64,000 nt of DNA, from assembly GCF_004923295.1 (NCBI RefSeq), contig NZ_CP039636.1, forward strand, positions 741,001-805,000, given 5' to 3'. The position numbers and the translations under genes were made by a program. Under the pieces are notes generated by a model, which saw only the letters and a program-made list of their open reading frames with translations, was not told the DNA's origin and ran no database searches. Source of the DNA: Azospirillum sp. TSH100 (GTDB lineage Bacteria; Pseudomonadota; Alphaproteobacteria; Azospirillales; Azospirillaceae). Of the stretch, positions 35,457 to 44,123 are shown one piece after another; position 1 is the first letter of the stretch, and every line of letters starts with the position of its first letter.

Positions 35457-35768
35457 TCAGGCCTCCGTCAGGCCAGCGGCGCGGGCCGCCTCCAGGTGGG
35501 GGGGAAGGGTCGGTTCGCGGCCGGTCAAGTCGGCGAAGGCGCCGTCGAGCCGTTCCCCATCCAGCGCCGCGGCCATCGCTGCCAGCGCGTCGAGGATTTG
35601 TGCGGCCTCGTCCGGGGCCAGCAGACGGCGTGCAGTTCCCAGGAAGCCGAGCACCCAATCGCCGGGTGCCGCCTCCGGGACAAGCGACAGATCGATGACC
35701 GTTCCGCCATCCGCCCGGCCGGCCACGCCATCGACCGCAGTCACGCGCAGGGGAATGCCAATGCACAT
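35457..35768 (-). CDS. hupF: HupF (HypC-family chaperone)
   Basis: A 103-residue HypC/HupF-family chaperone beginning with the required MCIGIP motif, whose N-terminal Cys contacts the immature large subunit and iron site. PGDWVLGFLGTARRLL near residue 35 is the conserved second block. The C-terminal extension beyond the HypC core is typical of HupF, which stabilises HupL in the presence of oxygen. It lies between hupD and hupG. Confidence 0.93.
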   Translation of the reverse strand: MCIGIPLRVTAVDGVAGRADGGTVIDLSLVPEAAPGDWVLGFLGTARRLLAPDEAAQILDALAAMAAALDGERLDGAFADLTGREPTLPPHLEAARAAGLTEA

Positions 35769-35783
35769 GGTCGGGCGCTCCGC

Positions 35784-36434
35784 TCAAGTCTCGGGGGCCG
35801 ACAAGACCGCCAGAATGCGGGCATCGCCGATGCGACATGCATCTTGGGCGCTCGGCCGTCCGCCCTCATAAGCGTCGCGGGCGATGGCAGGGGCGGCGAT
35901 GTCGGAGGCGGCATCACGTCGCGTGCCCTCGATGCCGAACTCGTCGCGCAGAAGGGTAAGGATGACCTCGATGGTCGGAGAGACCTGGGCGGCAACGGTG
36001 TCGGTCAAGCCGCCGCCGTAATCCTCCAGGCATTCAGGCTGGACGCCGACCAGGATCAGCTTTTGCGGGCAGCGGCCGATGAACATGGCGCTCGCCAATA
36101 CTTCCTGAAAACCCGTCTGGTGGAGGCTCATCTTCTTGGCGCCCAGGAAGGCTGGAACGTCGTCACCATGGAAGACCCGGCGGGTGCCGGGCGGCAGGCC
36201 ATAGTCGATGGCATCGACGACGATCAGCGCGTCGGCGCTTTCCAGATGAGGCAGCAGATACAGGCCTTGGGTCCCGCCATCCATCAGGGTGACGGTGTCG
36301 GGAAAGCGCCAATCGGCGGCCAGACGTTCCACCGTGCGGACGCCGAAGCCCTCGTCGGCCCACAGGATGTTTCCAATGCCCAACACCAGGATTCGCGCCG
36401 CTTCATTACCGCCTTGGTTCTCCGCCAACTCCAT
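35784..36434 (-). CDS. hupD: Hydrogenase maturation endopeptidase HupD
   Basis: A 216-residue nickel-dependent protease (HyaD/HupD family) that removes the C-terminal peptide of HupL after nickel insertion. VLGIGNILWADEGFGVRTVE near residue 18 holds the first conserved acid, the YLLPHLESADALIVVDAIDYG region the second, and KMSLHQTGFQEVL near 100 the conserved His, which together bind the nickel. Start 36434 is chosen by family alignment; an in-frame ATG at 36527 has no ribosome site. A sigma-54-like element on this strand (36614-36629) lies about 180 bases upstream. The C-terminal ~35 residues are less conserved. Confidence 0.92.
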   Translation of the reverse strand: MELAENQGGNEAARILVLGIGNILWADEGFGVRTVERLAADWRFPDTVTLMDGGTQGLYLLPHLESADALIVVDAIDYGLPPGTRRVFHGDDVPAFLGAKKMSLHQTGFQEVLASAMFIGRCPQKLILVGVQPECLEDYGGGLTDTVAAQVSPTIEVILTLLRDEFGIEGTRRDAASDIAAPAIARDAYEGGRPSAQDACRIGDARILAVLSAPET

Positions 36435-36612
36435 TCCCGTGCCCCGGCTTTTTGTCCCATGCTGCGGCGTCCCGCCGCTGAACCATTGTTCATACAAGCT
36501 CCATGCCAGGATCTGCGGTTCGGTCATGTCATTGATTGGACTGTAAGTTTCTGCACCTATCGCTCGATGTGGCAGCGATTGTGGACATCAACATTGCAGC
36601 ATACGTGGCAAG

Positions 36613-36629
36613 TGGCAACTTGGTTGCCA
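36613..36629. promoter_or_regulatory. Palindromic sigma-54-like element between hupD and hupV
   Basis: TGGCAACTTGGTTGCCA keeps GG-N10-GC spacing on the plus strand, and its reverse complement TGGCAACCAAGTTGCCA does so on the minus strand. One element could therefore drive hupD-F-G-H-IJ leftward and the small unit at 36781 rightward. It could equally be a regulator operator, since GGCAAC...GTTGCC is a perfect 6-bp inverted repeat. Confidence 0.5.
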
Positions 36630-36632
36630 GCT

Positions 36633-36648
36633 TGGCTGAAAGGTTGCC
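36633..36648 (+). promoter_or_regulatory. Second sigma-54-like element, plus strand
   Basis: TGGCTGAAAGGTTGCC has correct GG-N10-GC spacing, 20 bases after the palindromic element, and points at the 22-aa ORF. Transcription would start near 36659, giving a transcript of about 210 bases to the hairpin at 36846-36862. Confidence 0.5.
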
Positions 36649-36780
36649 GCTCGGGGCACAACAGCGATTGTTCGCGTGCATCGAACGGTGAAATCAGGAT
36701 CCGTGCGTTTATCCCGACCCTCCACAGGATTAGATCTCCTCCAACAGGGCGGAACAATCCCCCGCCCACCGGAGGTTCAA

Positions 36781-36849
36781 ATGGCACGCATGGTTTCCCT
36801 GCTGATGTTTGTCGGCGTTATGTCGTACGCAGCGTTCATCGCGTCCTGA
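36781..36849 (+). CDS. 22-aa hydrophobic peptide, unknown
   Basis: A 22-codon ORF (ATG 36781, TGA 36847-36849) with GGAGG five bases upstream. The peptide is almost wholly hydrophobic (VSLLMFVGVMSYAAFIAS after MARM) and would form a single membrane helix. Two sigma-54-like elements lie upstream and a terminator hairpin overlaps its stop, so promoter, ribosome site, ORF and terminator line up in about 250 bases. A CCTCC at 36738-36742 could pair with the GGAGG and hide it. It is opposite in strand to the flanking hup genes. I recognise no family; a non-coding RNA reading is also possible. Confidence 0.5.
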   Translation: MARMVSLLMFVGVMSYAAFIAS

Positions 36850-36862
36850 GAATTTTTCTCAG
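36846..36862 (+). terminator. Hairpin overlapping the stop of the 22-aa ORF
   Basis: CTGAGAA and TTCTCAG form a perfect 7-bp stem with a TTT loop, followed within 15 bases by CGTTTTTTCTG. It is directional for the plus strand. Confidence 0.6.
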
Positions 36863-36905
36863 ACAATACTTCTCGTTTTTTCTGTAGGTAATTGATAAAT
36901 CTCGC

Positions 36906-38369
36906 TTAGTGAACAGTGCAGACCATACATGGATCGAAAGAACGCACGATGTGCTGCACCGACAGCGGTGTGCGCTCTCCCTCCCGAACCGGTGCGCCGA
37001 CCAGAGCCTGCTCCACGGGGCCTGGCACCCCGTCGATATCGCGTGGTGAGAAATTCCAGGTCGTTGGGGCTATGATCTGGTAACCGGCGATCCGTCCCCG
37101 CTCCACCCGCAGCCAGTGTCCCAGCGCTCCCCGCGCCGCTTCCGTCAATCCGACCGCCTGGGCGTTGTCCGGCATCCCCGCCGCCACGCACCAGGGAGCG
37201 GCCGGGTCGATGGCACGCAGCCAGCCTTCCATTGCGTCGGTGGTGCGGGCCAATTCCAAAAGGCGGGCCACCACACGGCTGTGCACCGATCCGCCATCCC
37301 GGGCCACCAGCGCCCGGATCAGCGGATGGCCGTCCACCAGTTGCCGGGCAATGGCTCCGGTCTCATAAGGCAGACCGGCCAGCCGGGGCGCCTTGCACCA
37401 GCTGTAGCCCGTCTCGTCCATCCCATCCGGTACGGTTGATCCGGCGAATGGCGGATGCGGGCGGTCCTGCCCGGCCATGCGACTGAAACGGTGATGTTCC
37501 GCCACCTGTGTCGGGTCGAAAGGCGCGTCCTGCCCTTCGGCGAATGCACCGCGCCGGTAGAGATGTCCGCCCTCCAGGCCGGCATAGGCACCGTGGCTGA
37601 GGAAGCGGCCATAGGCGCGGCCGAGATGCGCGAGGTCCAGATCCTCGGCGATCTCCAGGAACAGGCGGAAGTCGCCGGTAGGACCTGAAACGCGCCAACG
37701 CTCCAGATCCTCCAGCGCGGCGAGCGCCAGCACCCGCTCCAGCGGCGCGCCGAACAGGCTCTCTTCTAGGAAACGGCGGAAGCTGCGGATTGTGGCGAGC
37801 AGGCGCACCCGGTCGCGCACATCCACCGCCCGGGTGACGCCGCCGGGCTGGAGCGTCAGCGTGTGTGGCCACTTGCCGCCCAGGATGCCCAGAACATGGA
37901 AAAGCTCTGCCCTGGTCTCAGTGGCTCTGCACACGGCATTGCCCTGGGCCGCCTTGAACCTTGTCTCCGCCCGCTCGAACCAGGGCCGTCCTTCATAGGC
38001 GGGCCGGGCGAAGTCGGGCATGAAGAACAGATGGAAATGGGTCAGATGGTCGGCGACATTCTCGGTCGCCGCCATCAGGTTGCTGGCAAGCAGCCCATTG
38101 TGCGGCACCTCCAGCCCCATGACGCCGGCAAGAGCCAGCGCCGCCGCATGGCTCTGCGAGACGGAGCATATGCCACAGATGCGCGGTGCCACCACCAGCG
38201 CGTCCATTGGGTCGCGGCCCTCCAGAATGCGCTCGAACCCACGGAACAGCGGCGAGTTTACGTAGGCAGCAGAGACACTTGTGCCGGATATCTCAAGCCG
38301 GACCTCAAGGTCGCCTTCCACGCGGTTGAATGGGCCGACGATCAGGCGGCGTTTGGGCTCCTCGCTCAC
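36906..38369 (-). CDS. hupV: Regulatory hydrogenase large subunit HupV/HoxC
   Basis: A 487-residue large subunit of the H2-sensing hydrogenase. First ligand motif RICGICSVSQSHA is near residue 62, and the second, DPCMVCTVH, is the very C-terminus. Ending exactly at the His, with no cleavable tail, is the known mark of sensor hydrogenases and shows that HupD processing is not needed. The GTG start at 38369 lies 4 bases after the hupU stop; the frame is open further upstream, overlapping hupU. It pairs with HupU to report H2 to HupT. Confidence 0.95.
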   Translation of the reverse strand: MSEEPKRRLIVGPFNRVEGDLEVRLEISGTSVSAAYVNSPLFRGFERILEGRDPMDALVVAPRICGICSVSQSHAAALALAGVMGLEVPHNGLLASNLMAATENVADHLTHFHLFFMPDFARPAYEGRPWFERAETRFKAAQGNAVCRATETRAELFHVLGILGGKWPHTLTLQPGGVTRAVDVRDRVRLLATIRSFRRFLEESLFGAPLERVLALAALEDLERWRVSGPTGDFRLFLEIAEDLDLAHLGRAYGRFLSHGAYAGLEGGHLYRRGAFAEGQDAPFDPTQVAEHHRFSRMAGQDRPHPPFAGSTVPDGMDETGYSWCKAPRLAGLPYETGAIARQLVDGHPLIRALVARDGGSVHSRVVARLLELARTTDAMEGWLRAIDPAAPWCVAAGMPDNAQAVGLTEAARGALGHWLRVERGRIAGYQIIAPTTWNFSPRDIDGVPGPVEQALVGAPVREGERTPLSVQHIVRSFDPCMVCTVH

Positions 38370-38373
38370 CGGG

Positions 38374-39384
38374 TCAGCCTTTCCGGTTGGGGCGGACGGT
38401 GGGGGCGACGACGATGCGGTCGGCGGCGGCATTGCGGCGCACCCTCTCCGGCGTCGCCGCCTTGGCGAGAGAGGCCAGGGCGACGAACCACGCCTTCGGC
38501 ATGTCGGTGGGCAGGCCGATGGGGATGCCGGCGAATTTCGGCGTCTGCTGGAACGGGTGTCCAGGCTCCTCGAATCCCGGAGCGGTGCAGTTGATGCAGG
38601 CATAGCCGCCGCGGGTGCAGGACCCCTCTCCGTTCCACAGGCGGGTGTTGCAGTCCGCATGCGCCTGGGTGCCGAGACACCCCATATGCTCCATCAGGCA
38701 GCCGAGATCCGACGGCTTTTCCGCACTGGCCTTGTACTCGTAATACTCGTTGCGCGGACAGCCATGGTGGACCAGATGGTCGGCGTAGAAACGCGGACGC
38801 TGGTAGACATCCAAGTCTTCGGCGGACAGTGCATCCTCTGCCAGCAGCATCAACGTTTCGGTTACCCAATTGGGATGGGTCGGGCAACCGGCGACATTGA
38901 TGACCGGCAGGCCGCCGCGTGCACGGAATTCCGTGCCCAAGGCGCCGCCACGCCGGGTGCCTTCAAATTGAAGACCACAGGCGTCGGCAATGTTCTCGCC
39001 TCCTGCGGTGATACCGCCGAAGGCCGCACAGGTGCCGACCGCCATAACGGTGTCGGCGACGGCGGCCAGATCGCGCGCCCAGTCGATGGTCGCCCGTCCG
39101 GTTCCCGCCAACACATGGAAGCGCCCGGTGCCGTTCGGTCCGCGCAGCAGGGATCCTTCCACGCACAGCACGTCCAGCGGTTCCGCTCCCGACAGGATGC
39201 GCTCGAACAGCTCCACAGCCTCCGCTCCCGTTTCCTCCGACAGGCTGGGGTGCCAGAGCAGGCGGATGCCGGCGGTCTCCAGCAGCGTCATCAGGTCGGG
39301 GGATTCGGCGCAGAGCAGCGACATGGTGCAGCCGCCGCAGCCGCCTGATTGCAGCCACAGCACCGACAGGGAGCGCGCTCTCAT
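38374..39384 (-). CDS. hupU: Regulatory hydrogenase small subunit HupU/HoxB
   Basis: A 336-residue iron-sulfur subunit of the sensor hydrogenase. It starts directly with LSVLWLQSGGCGGCTMSLLC and lacks a Tat signal, so it stays in the cytoplasm, as known for HupU/HoxB. Further cluster ligands are in AVGTCAAFGG, VAGCPTHPN, HHGCPRNEYY, LGCLMEHMGC and NCTAPGFEEPGHPF. It overlaps hupT by four bases and is followed by hupV. Confidence 0.95.
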   Translation of the reverse strand: MRARSLSVLWLQSGGCGGCTMSLLCAESPDLMTLLETAGIRLLWHPSLSEETGAEAVELFERILSGAEPLDVLCVEGSLLRGPNGTGRFHVLAGTGRATIDWARDLAAVADTVMAVGTCAAFGGITAGGENIADACGLQFEGTRRGGALGTEFRARGGLPVINVAGCPTHPNWVTETLMLLAEDALSAEDLDVYQRPRFYADHLVHHGCPRNEYYEYKASAEKPSDLGCLMEHMGCLGTQAHADCNTRLWNGEGSCTRGGYACINCTAPGFEEPGHPFQQTPKFAGIPIGLPTDMPKAWFVALASLAKAATPERVRRNAAADRIVVAPTVRPNRKG

Positions 39385-40736
39385 CGTGTGGCTCCTTCGC
39401 GCTGTCCGGCGGCCGGCAGGGTCAGGGTGAATTGTGCGCCGCCCTCGGGGTGGTTGGCCGCCACCAGCGAACCGCCATGGTCGCGCACCAGCTGGTAGCT
39501 GATCGACAGACCGAGACCCGTGCCCTTGCCGACCGGCTTGGTGGTGAAGAAGGGATCGAAGACACGGGCCACGATCGCGTCGGGAATGCCGTGGCCGGTG
39601 TCGCGGATGGTGACGAAGACCTTTCCATCCTGCTCCCTCCCATGCAGCTCCAGCCGTTTGGCCGTGGCGCCGGCCATGGCGTCGATGGCGTTCTGAACGA
39701 GGTTCATGGCGACCTGATGCAGATGGCCGGGATGGCCGGCGATGTCCAGCGTGTCCGGCAGGTCGAAGACCACGGTCAGGTCCGGCATCTGCGCCTTGGC
39801 GACCCAGGTGACGGCCGAGCGGAGAAGCGCCGTCAAATCAAAGCGTTCCGAGGCGTGCTTCTGTTCCGACGAGAAGCGGCGAAGTTCCGCCACGATGTCG
39901 CGCACCCGCTCGGTCCCCTCCAGCATGCCGTCCAGCGTCGCCGCTGCGTCGGCGCGGGCGCGGTCGATGCGCAGTTCCTTGCGCAGGGCCGCCAGTTCCG
40001 GCGCGGCGGTCCCCTCATGCACTCGGTCCAGATAAGTGGTCATGCGGTCGACATATCGGCGCATGGCGTGGGCATTGCCATAGACGAAGGAGATCGGGTT
40101 GTTCAGCTCATGCGCGACGCCGGCGACCAGACGGCCGAGCGAGGCCATCTTCTCAGAGTGGACCAACTGCTGCTGGGTCTGCTTCAATCCCTCATGGGCG
40201 GCAGCGAGGTCGCGGTAGGCACGGCGAAGCTCTCCCACCGGCCGGCCGACCAGGACCAGCCCGATGGCGTGGCCGCGCTGGTCGTAGCGCACCGTGCTGT
40301 TGACCGCGACCGGGAAAGGGCCGGTGGGGCCGCGCAGGGACAGCTCCACGTCGCTGACCTCCTCGCGCTGGAGGGCGGCGCTGCACAGCCGGGCGAAGGC
40401 CGGGTGGAAGGCGGGATCGAGGAAATCGCGCAACGACCGTCCGGCCAGCTCGCGGCCTGACCAACCCAGAGCCCGTTCGGCCGCCCGGTTGGTCTGCTCG
40501 ATCCGGCCATCGCGGTCGCAGGCGATCAGAACGTCAGTCATGGAACCGAGAACGCTGGCGATGAAGGCCTGCGCCTCCTCCAGCTCGGCATTCTTGCGCT
40601 CCAGTTCCACCTGCTGCGTGACGAGATTGGCATAGGTCTCGTCCATCTTCCGGATCACCTCGATCCAGGCGCTCTCGGCATCGGCATCGGGTGTCATGCC
40701 GGGCATGGAAAATGGCTGAGACAGCGGGGCGGTCAT
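39381..40736 (-). CDS. hupT: Histidine kinase HupT/HoxJ
   Basis: A 451-residue soluble sensor kinase. Residues ~25-55 form a coiled coil, ~57-170 a PAS domain (MTDVLIACDRDGRIEQTNRAAERALG), ~195-260 the dimerisation domain with His209 in VAGVAHELNNPISF, and ~325-445 the ATPase domain (NLVQNAIDAMAG N-box, IRDTGHGIPDAI G1, GKGTGLGLSISYQ G2). There is no membrane segment. It is the first gene of hupTUV and overlaps hupU, so sensor and kinase are made together. By analogy with Rhodobacter, HupUV controls HupT, which phosphorylates HupR. Confidence 0.95.
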   Translation of the reverse strand: MTAPLSQPFSMPGMTPDADAESAWIEVIRKMDETYANLVTQQVELERKNAELEEAQAFIASVLGSMTDVLIACDRDGRIEQTNRAAERALGWSGRELAGRSLRDFLDPAFHPAFARLCSAALQREEVSDVELSLRGPTGPFPVAVNSTVRYDQRGHAIGLVLVGRPVGELRRAYRDLAAAHEGLKQTQQQLVHSEKMASLGRLVAGVAHELNNPISFVYGNAHAMRRYVDRMTTYLDRVHEGTAAPELAALRKELRIDRARADAAATLDGMLEGTERVRDIVAELRRFSSEQKHASERFDLTALLRSAVTWVAKAQMPDLTVVFDLPDTLDIAGHPGHLHQVAMNLVQNAIDAMAGATAKRLELHGREQDGKVFVTIRDTGHGIPDAIVARVFDPFFTTKPVGKGTGLGLSISYQLVRDHGGSLVAANHPEGGAQFTLTLPAAGQREGATR

Positions 40737-40798
40737 GGCGGGCAGACTATCATGCCGCGCGGCGCCGTGGTGTGAGGGATTTCAGGTGGAAGGAGAGA

Positions 40799-41008
40799 TC
40801 AGGCGGACCAGATGGACCATAGGCCGGCAAGGCCGCTCAGCACCAGCACATAGAGCGCGAAGTCGAACAATGGCGCATGCCAGACCCAGCCATAGGCACC
40901 GACGGCGCGCAGCCCCCGGCGCAGCAGAGCCGATACCGCCCAGGCGAGCACGGCCAGGATCAGCAGCGGCGGCAGGAACAGGCCGTAGACATCGATTTCC
41001 CCGATCAT
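40799..41008 (-). CDS. DUF1656 small membrane protein (AaeX-like)
   Basis: A 69-residue protein with two membrane helices (about 8-28 and 47-66) and the opening EIDVYGLFLPPLL, typical of DUF1656/AaeX proteins found with FUSC/HlyD aromatic-acid efflux systems. Its ATG at 41008 overlaps the FUSC stop by four bases. Role: accessory part of the efflux system, function not established. Confidence 0.9.
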   Translation of the reverse strand: MIGEIDVYGLFLPPLLILAVLAWAVSALLRRGLRAVGAYGWVWHAPLFDFALYVLVLSGLAGLWSIWSA

Positions 41009-43092
41009 GCGCGTGCCCTTTTCGGATGAATTATCTGATGAACCGGGTGCTGCGTCTCCAGTGCCGCATCCGGGAACAGGCTGCGCCGCAGCGAGGCCAG
41101 CGCCACCAGGGCGCGGTCGCGCTCGGGGCAGGGCGGGGCGGCGCCGATAGCCGACAGAAGATTGTCCATGCTGTCCAGCAGTCCGGCCGGCGCCGGATCC
41201 GGCCGCTTGGCCGACAGGGCACGGAAATGGTCGGCGACGCCGCGGAGAAGCCGCTCCAGCGCTGCCCCGCCGGCACGGCCCAGCACTGGCCGCGCCCGCT
41301 GAAGCTCCACGATGTTCAGCCCGACCCGCAGGTCCCGCACCGCGTCGATGGCGTCGACATCCACCGACCCGCCAGCCTGCGCCAGCCGGGCCGACAGCAG
41401 CCCGACGCGGTCCAGCATGCGGCTTTCGAAACCGTCGTTCGCCGGTACTCCGCGGGTCCTCGCCAGGGCGGCGATTTCGCGCCAGCCGATGTGCAGCATG
41501 CGCCGCGCGCTCCAGGCCGCACCGACCGACCGGCACATGCGGGTGACCAGCATGGCGGTGACGATGCCGACGATCTGCCCGGTGCTGCTGTTCAGGAAGG
41601 AAGCAAAATCGCCATTGCCGGTGTCGAGCAGGCTGAGCGAACCACCGACGCCGAAGATCAGCGCCATCGCCTTGCCCATCGTCGCCGGCCGCGCGACGAA
41701 GATGCCCAGCGTCACCAGCGTCGGCGCCAGACACAGCACCAGCATCGGAAAACTGTCGAAGGACGGTAGAACCACCAGCAGATAGAAGGCCGACAGCGGC
41801 AGCGAGGCCAACGTATAGACCAGGAACAGCCGGATGCCCGGCACCGGATCGTCGAAGGAGGCGAAGAAGCAGGTGAAGACAGCCACCATCATCGCCGCCG
41901 CCGAGCCGGACGACCAGCCGGTCAGAATCCAGAAGGCGCAGATGACGGTGATGCCTAGCAGGGCCGCCGCCGCCGACCAGGCGGCCATGCCATGATCGAG
42001 GTGGAAGACACCGCGCGAGCGCTTGCGGGCCAGCGGGTCGAGATGGTCGGGCAGGGCGTGGTCACCGCTGGCGATATGCGCCCGCAACTCCCGGCAGTCG
42101 CGGTGGATTTCCACCAGCGACCGCAGGCGGCGGATGAAGCTGAAGCGCGTCGCCGCTTCCCAGCCCTCCGTCGCCTGCGCGGATTCAGTCGCTTCCAGGC
42201 GGTCGAGCCGGCCGATCAGCCGGGCGGCATCCGCCGGATCAGCCTTGGCGCCGGCGGCGATCCAGTCCCGCACGGCCGACACCACAGGCGCCACGTCCGG
42301 CGGCACCGCGCCGTCCGGGCGGCGCAAGGCGCCCAGACGGTCATGGACGGCGGTCAGCACCGGCAGCAGATAGACCATGCGGTCCTGCAACGCCCGCATC
42401 GGCCGGGTCATCCAGCGCAGGTCGGAGGTGTCGTAGGGCAGGTGGGTGGTCATCACCCGCAGTTCGGTCAGGTCGGTCGCCATCTTGTGGCGGTCGCGCA
42501 GGCGCGTGTCGGTGGTCACCTGCTCCAGCGCATCCAGCGTCCAGCGCTCGGCATCGCGCAGCGATGCGTCGAGCTTTCCAAGCAGGACCGGGCCCATACC
42601 GCGCGGCAGGATCACACTGTGGATGACAGTGGCGCAGACAATGCCGAGGATGATCTCCTCCACCCGGGCTAATCCGGTGTCGAAGATCGTCTCCGGGTTG
42701 GCGACGCCTGGGAAGACAATCAGGCCGGCGGTGTAGCCGGCCAACATAAAGGCATAGCTGCGGGGCGTGCGGTCCAGCAGCGAAATGAACAGGCAGCCGC
42801 CGACCCACAGGCCAACCGCCAGTGACAGCAACTCCGGCGCATTGACCAGTTCCACCGTCAGGACGATGGCGGCGATGCTGCCGGCGACGGTTCCGGCGAC
42901 ACGGTACACCGCCTTCGACCGTACGGTGCCCGACAGGGGGCTCGACACCACATAGGCGGTCAGCATCGCCCAGAAGGGCCGCGGCAACCCCATGCCGAAC
43001 GCGATGTAGAGCGCCAGCATTGAGGCAGCGAACGACTTCAGCGAGAAAACCAGCTCGTCGAGGGAAGGGGCCAGAGACGGCGCTTTGGGCAT
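41005..43092 (-). CDS. FUSC-family inner-membrane exporter (AaeB-like)
   Basis: A 695-residue inner-membrane protein of the FUSC/AaeB family, exporting aromatic acids or similar amphipathic compounds with the HlyD-type partner. It has two similar halves, each a bundle of about five or six membrane helices followed by a cytoplasmic region: residues ~15-170 (LKSFAASMLALYIAFGMGLPRPFWAMLTAYVV) and ~365-525 (AWSAAAALLGITVICAFWILTGWSSG). It lies 10 bases after the HlyD-type gene and overlaps DUF1656. Substrate unknown. Confidence 0.9.
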   Translation of the reverse strand: MPKAPSLAPSLDELVFSLKSFAASMLALYIAFGMGLPRPFWAMLTAYVVSSPLSGTVRSKAVYRVAGTVAGSIAAIVLTVELVNAPELLSLAVGLWVGGCLFISLLDRTPRSYAFMLAGYTAGLIVFPGVANPETIFDTGLARVEEIILGIVCATVIHSVILPRGMGPVLLGKLDASLRDAERWTLDALEQVTTDTRLRDRHKMATDLTELRVMTTHLPYDTSDLRWMTRPMRALQDRMVYLLPVLTAVHDRLGALRRPDGAVPPDVAPVVSAVRDWIAAGAKADPADAARLIGRLDRLEATESAQATEGWEAATRFSFIRRLRSLVEIHRDCRELRAHIASGDHALPDHLDPLARKRSRGVFHLDHGMAAWSAAAALLGITVICAFWILTGWSSGSAAAMMVAVFTCFFASFDDPVPGIRLFLVYTLASLPLSAFYLLVVLPSFDSFPMLVLCLAPTLVTLGIFVARPATMGKAMALIFGVGGSLSLLDTGNGDFASFLNSSTGQIVGIVTAMLVTRMCRSVGAAWSARRMLHIGWREIAALARTRGVPANDGFESRMLDRVGLLSARLAQAGGSVDVDAIDAVRDLRVGLNIVELQRARPVLGRAGGAALERLLRGVADHFRALSAKRPDPAPAGLLDSMDNLLSAIGAAPPCPERDRALVALASLRRSLFPDAALETQHPVHQIIHPKRARA

Positions 43093-43102
43093 GGCGGCGC
43101 GC

Positions 43103-44032
43103 TCACTGCCCGGCCGGCAGCTGGGCGACCTTCGGCGAGCCGGTGGGAGCGTTGCCGAGGGTGCCGATCACCGACACCGTCGCGGTGCGGCCGGCGACCA
43201 GTTGCAGGCCATCCGGCACATCGTCCAGTGCAATGCGCACGGGGATGCGTTGGGCCAGCCGCACCCAGTTGAAGGTCGGGTTGACATTGGCGACCAGCCC
43301 GGTGCCCTCCGCCCGGTCACGGTCGACGATGGCACGGGTGATGCTGTCGACCCGGCCGCGCAGATCGGCACCGGCCCCCATGATCCGGACGGACACCGGA
43401 GCACCGACACGGATGCGCGGAAGCTTGGTTTCCTCGAAATAGCCCATGACATAGAAGGAATGGCTGTCGATCAGCGCCACCACCGCCTGCCCGGCGGCGA
43501 CATAGTTGCCGGTTTTCAACTGAAGGTTGGTGACATAGCCATCAACCGTCGCCTTGACCTCCGTCCGGTCCAGGTTGAAGCGGGCGAGGTCGAGCGCCGC
43601 CTCGGTCTGCTTGGCGGTGGCGGCGGCCTTGGACATCGCCGACGCCACCTCCTGCTTCTGGGCGGTGGAGACGACGTTGGTGCCCAGCTGCTCGTACCGG
43701 CGCGCCTCGGCGGTGCGATAGGCCAGTTCGGCCTTGGCACTGTCGAGGTTCGCCTGCGCCTGCTCAACGGCCAGCCGGTACCGGCCGGGATCGACGATGA
43801 ACAGCACATCGCCCTTGTGGACCAGCTGGTTGTCGGTCACCCGCACGTCGGTCACCAGACCGGCGACATCGGAGGAAACCTGGACGATGTCGGCGCGGAC
43901 ACGGCCGTCACGGGTCCAGGGCTCGTTCATGTAATAATCCCAGAGCCACAGCCCACCGCCGACCGCCGCCACGGTCATCAGCAGGGTCACGGCGATCCGG
44001 GCCAATGCCCGGAAGGAAGGAAGAAATGTCAA
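43103..44032 (-). CDS. HlyD-family membrane fusion protein (AaeA/EmrA-like)
   Basis: A 309-residue periplasmic adaptor with an N-terminal anchor (ARIAVTLLMTVAAVGGGLWLW). The biotinyl-lipoyl halves are split around a coiled coil: VSSDVAGLVTDVRVTDNQLVHKGD near residue 52 and VKATVDGYVTNLQLKTGNYV near 158, with a helical hairpin (about 88-150). The start is TTG 44032, with GAGGA 8 bases before it. It lies first in the efflux operon, ahead of FUSC and DUF1656. Confidence 0.9.
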   Translation of the reverse strand: MTFLPSFRALARIAVTLLMTVAAVGGGLWLWDYYMNEPWTRDGRVRADIVQVSSDVAGLVTDVRVTDNQLVHKGDVLFIVDPGRYRLAVEQAQANLDSAKAELAYRTAEARRYEQLGTNVVSTAQKQEVASAMSKAAATAKQTEAALDLARFNLDRTEVKATVDGYVTNLQLKTGNYVAAGQAVVALIDSHSFYVMGYFEETKLPRIRVGAPVSVRIMGAGADLRGRVDSITRAIVDRDRAEGTGLVANVNPTFNWVRLAQRIPVRIALDDVPDGLQLVAGRTATVSVIGTLGNAPTGSPKVAQLPAGQ

Positions 44033-44123
44033 GGTCTTGATTCCTCAATCACCGCACCGATGCCGGAGATGCTGCGCGGCAGGTGCCGGTCGCGGCGCAT
44101 CCACCGGGGAAACACGGATGCGG

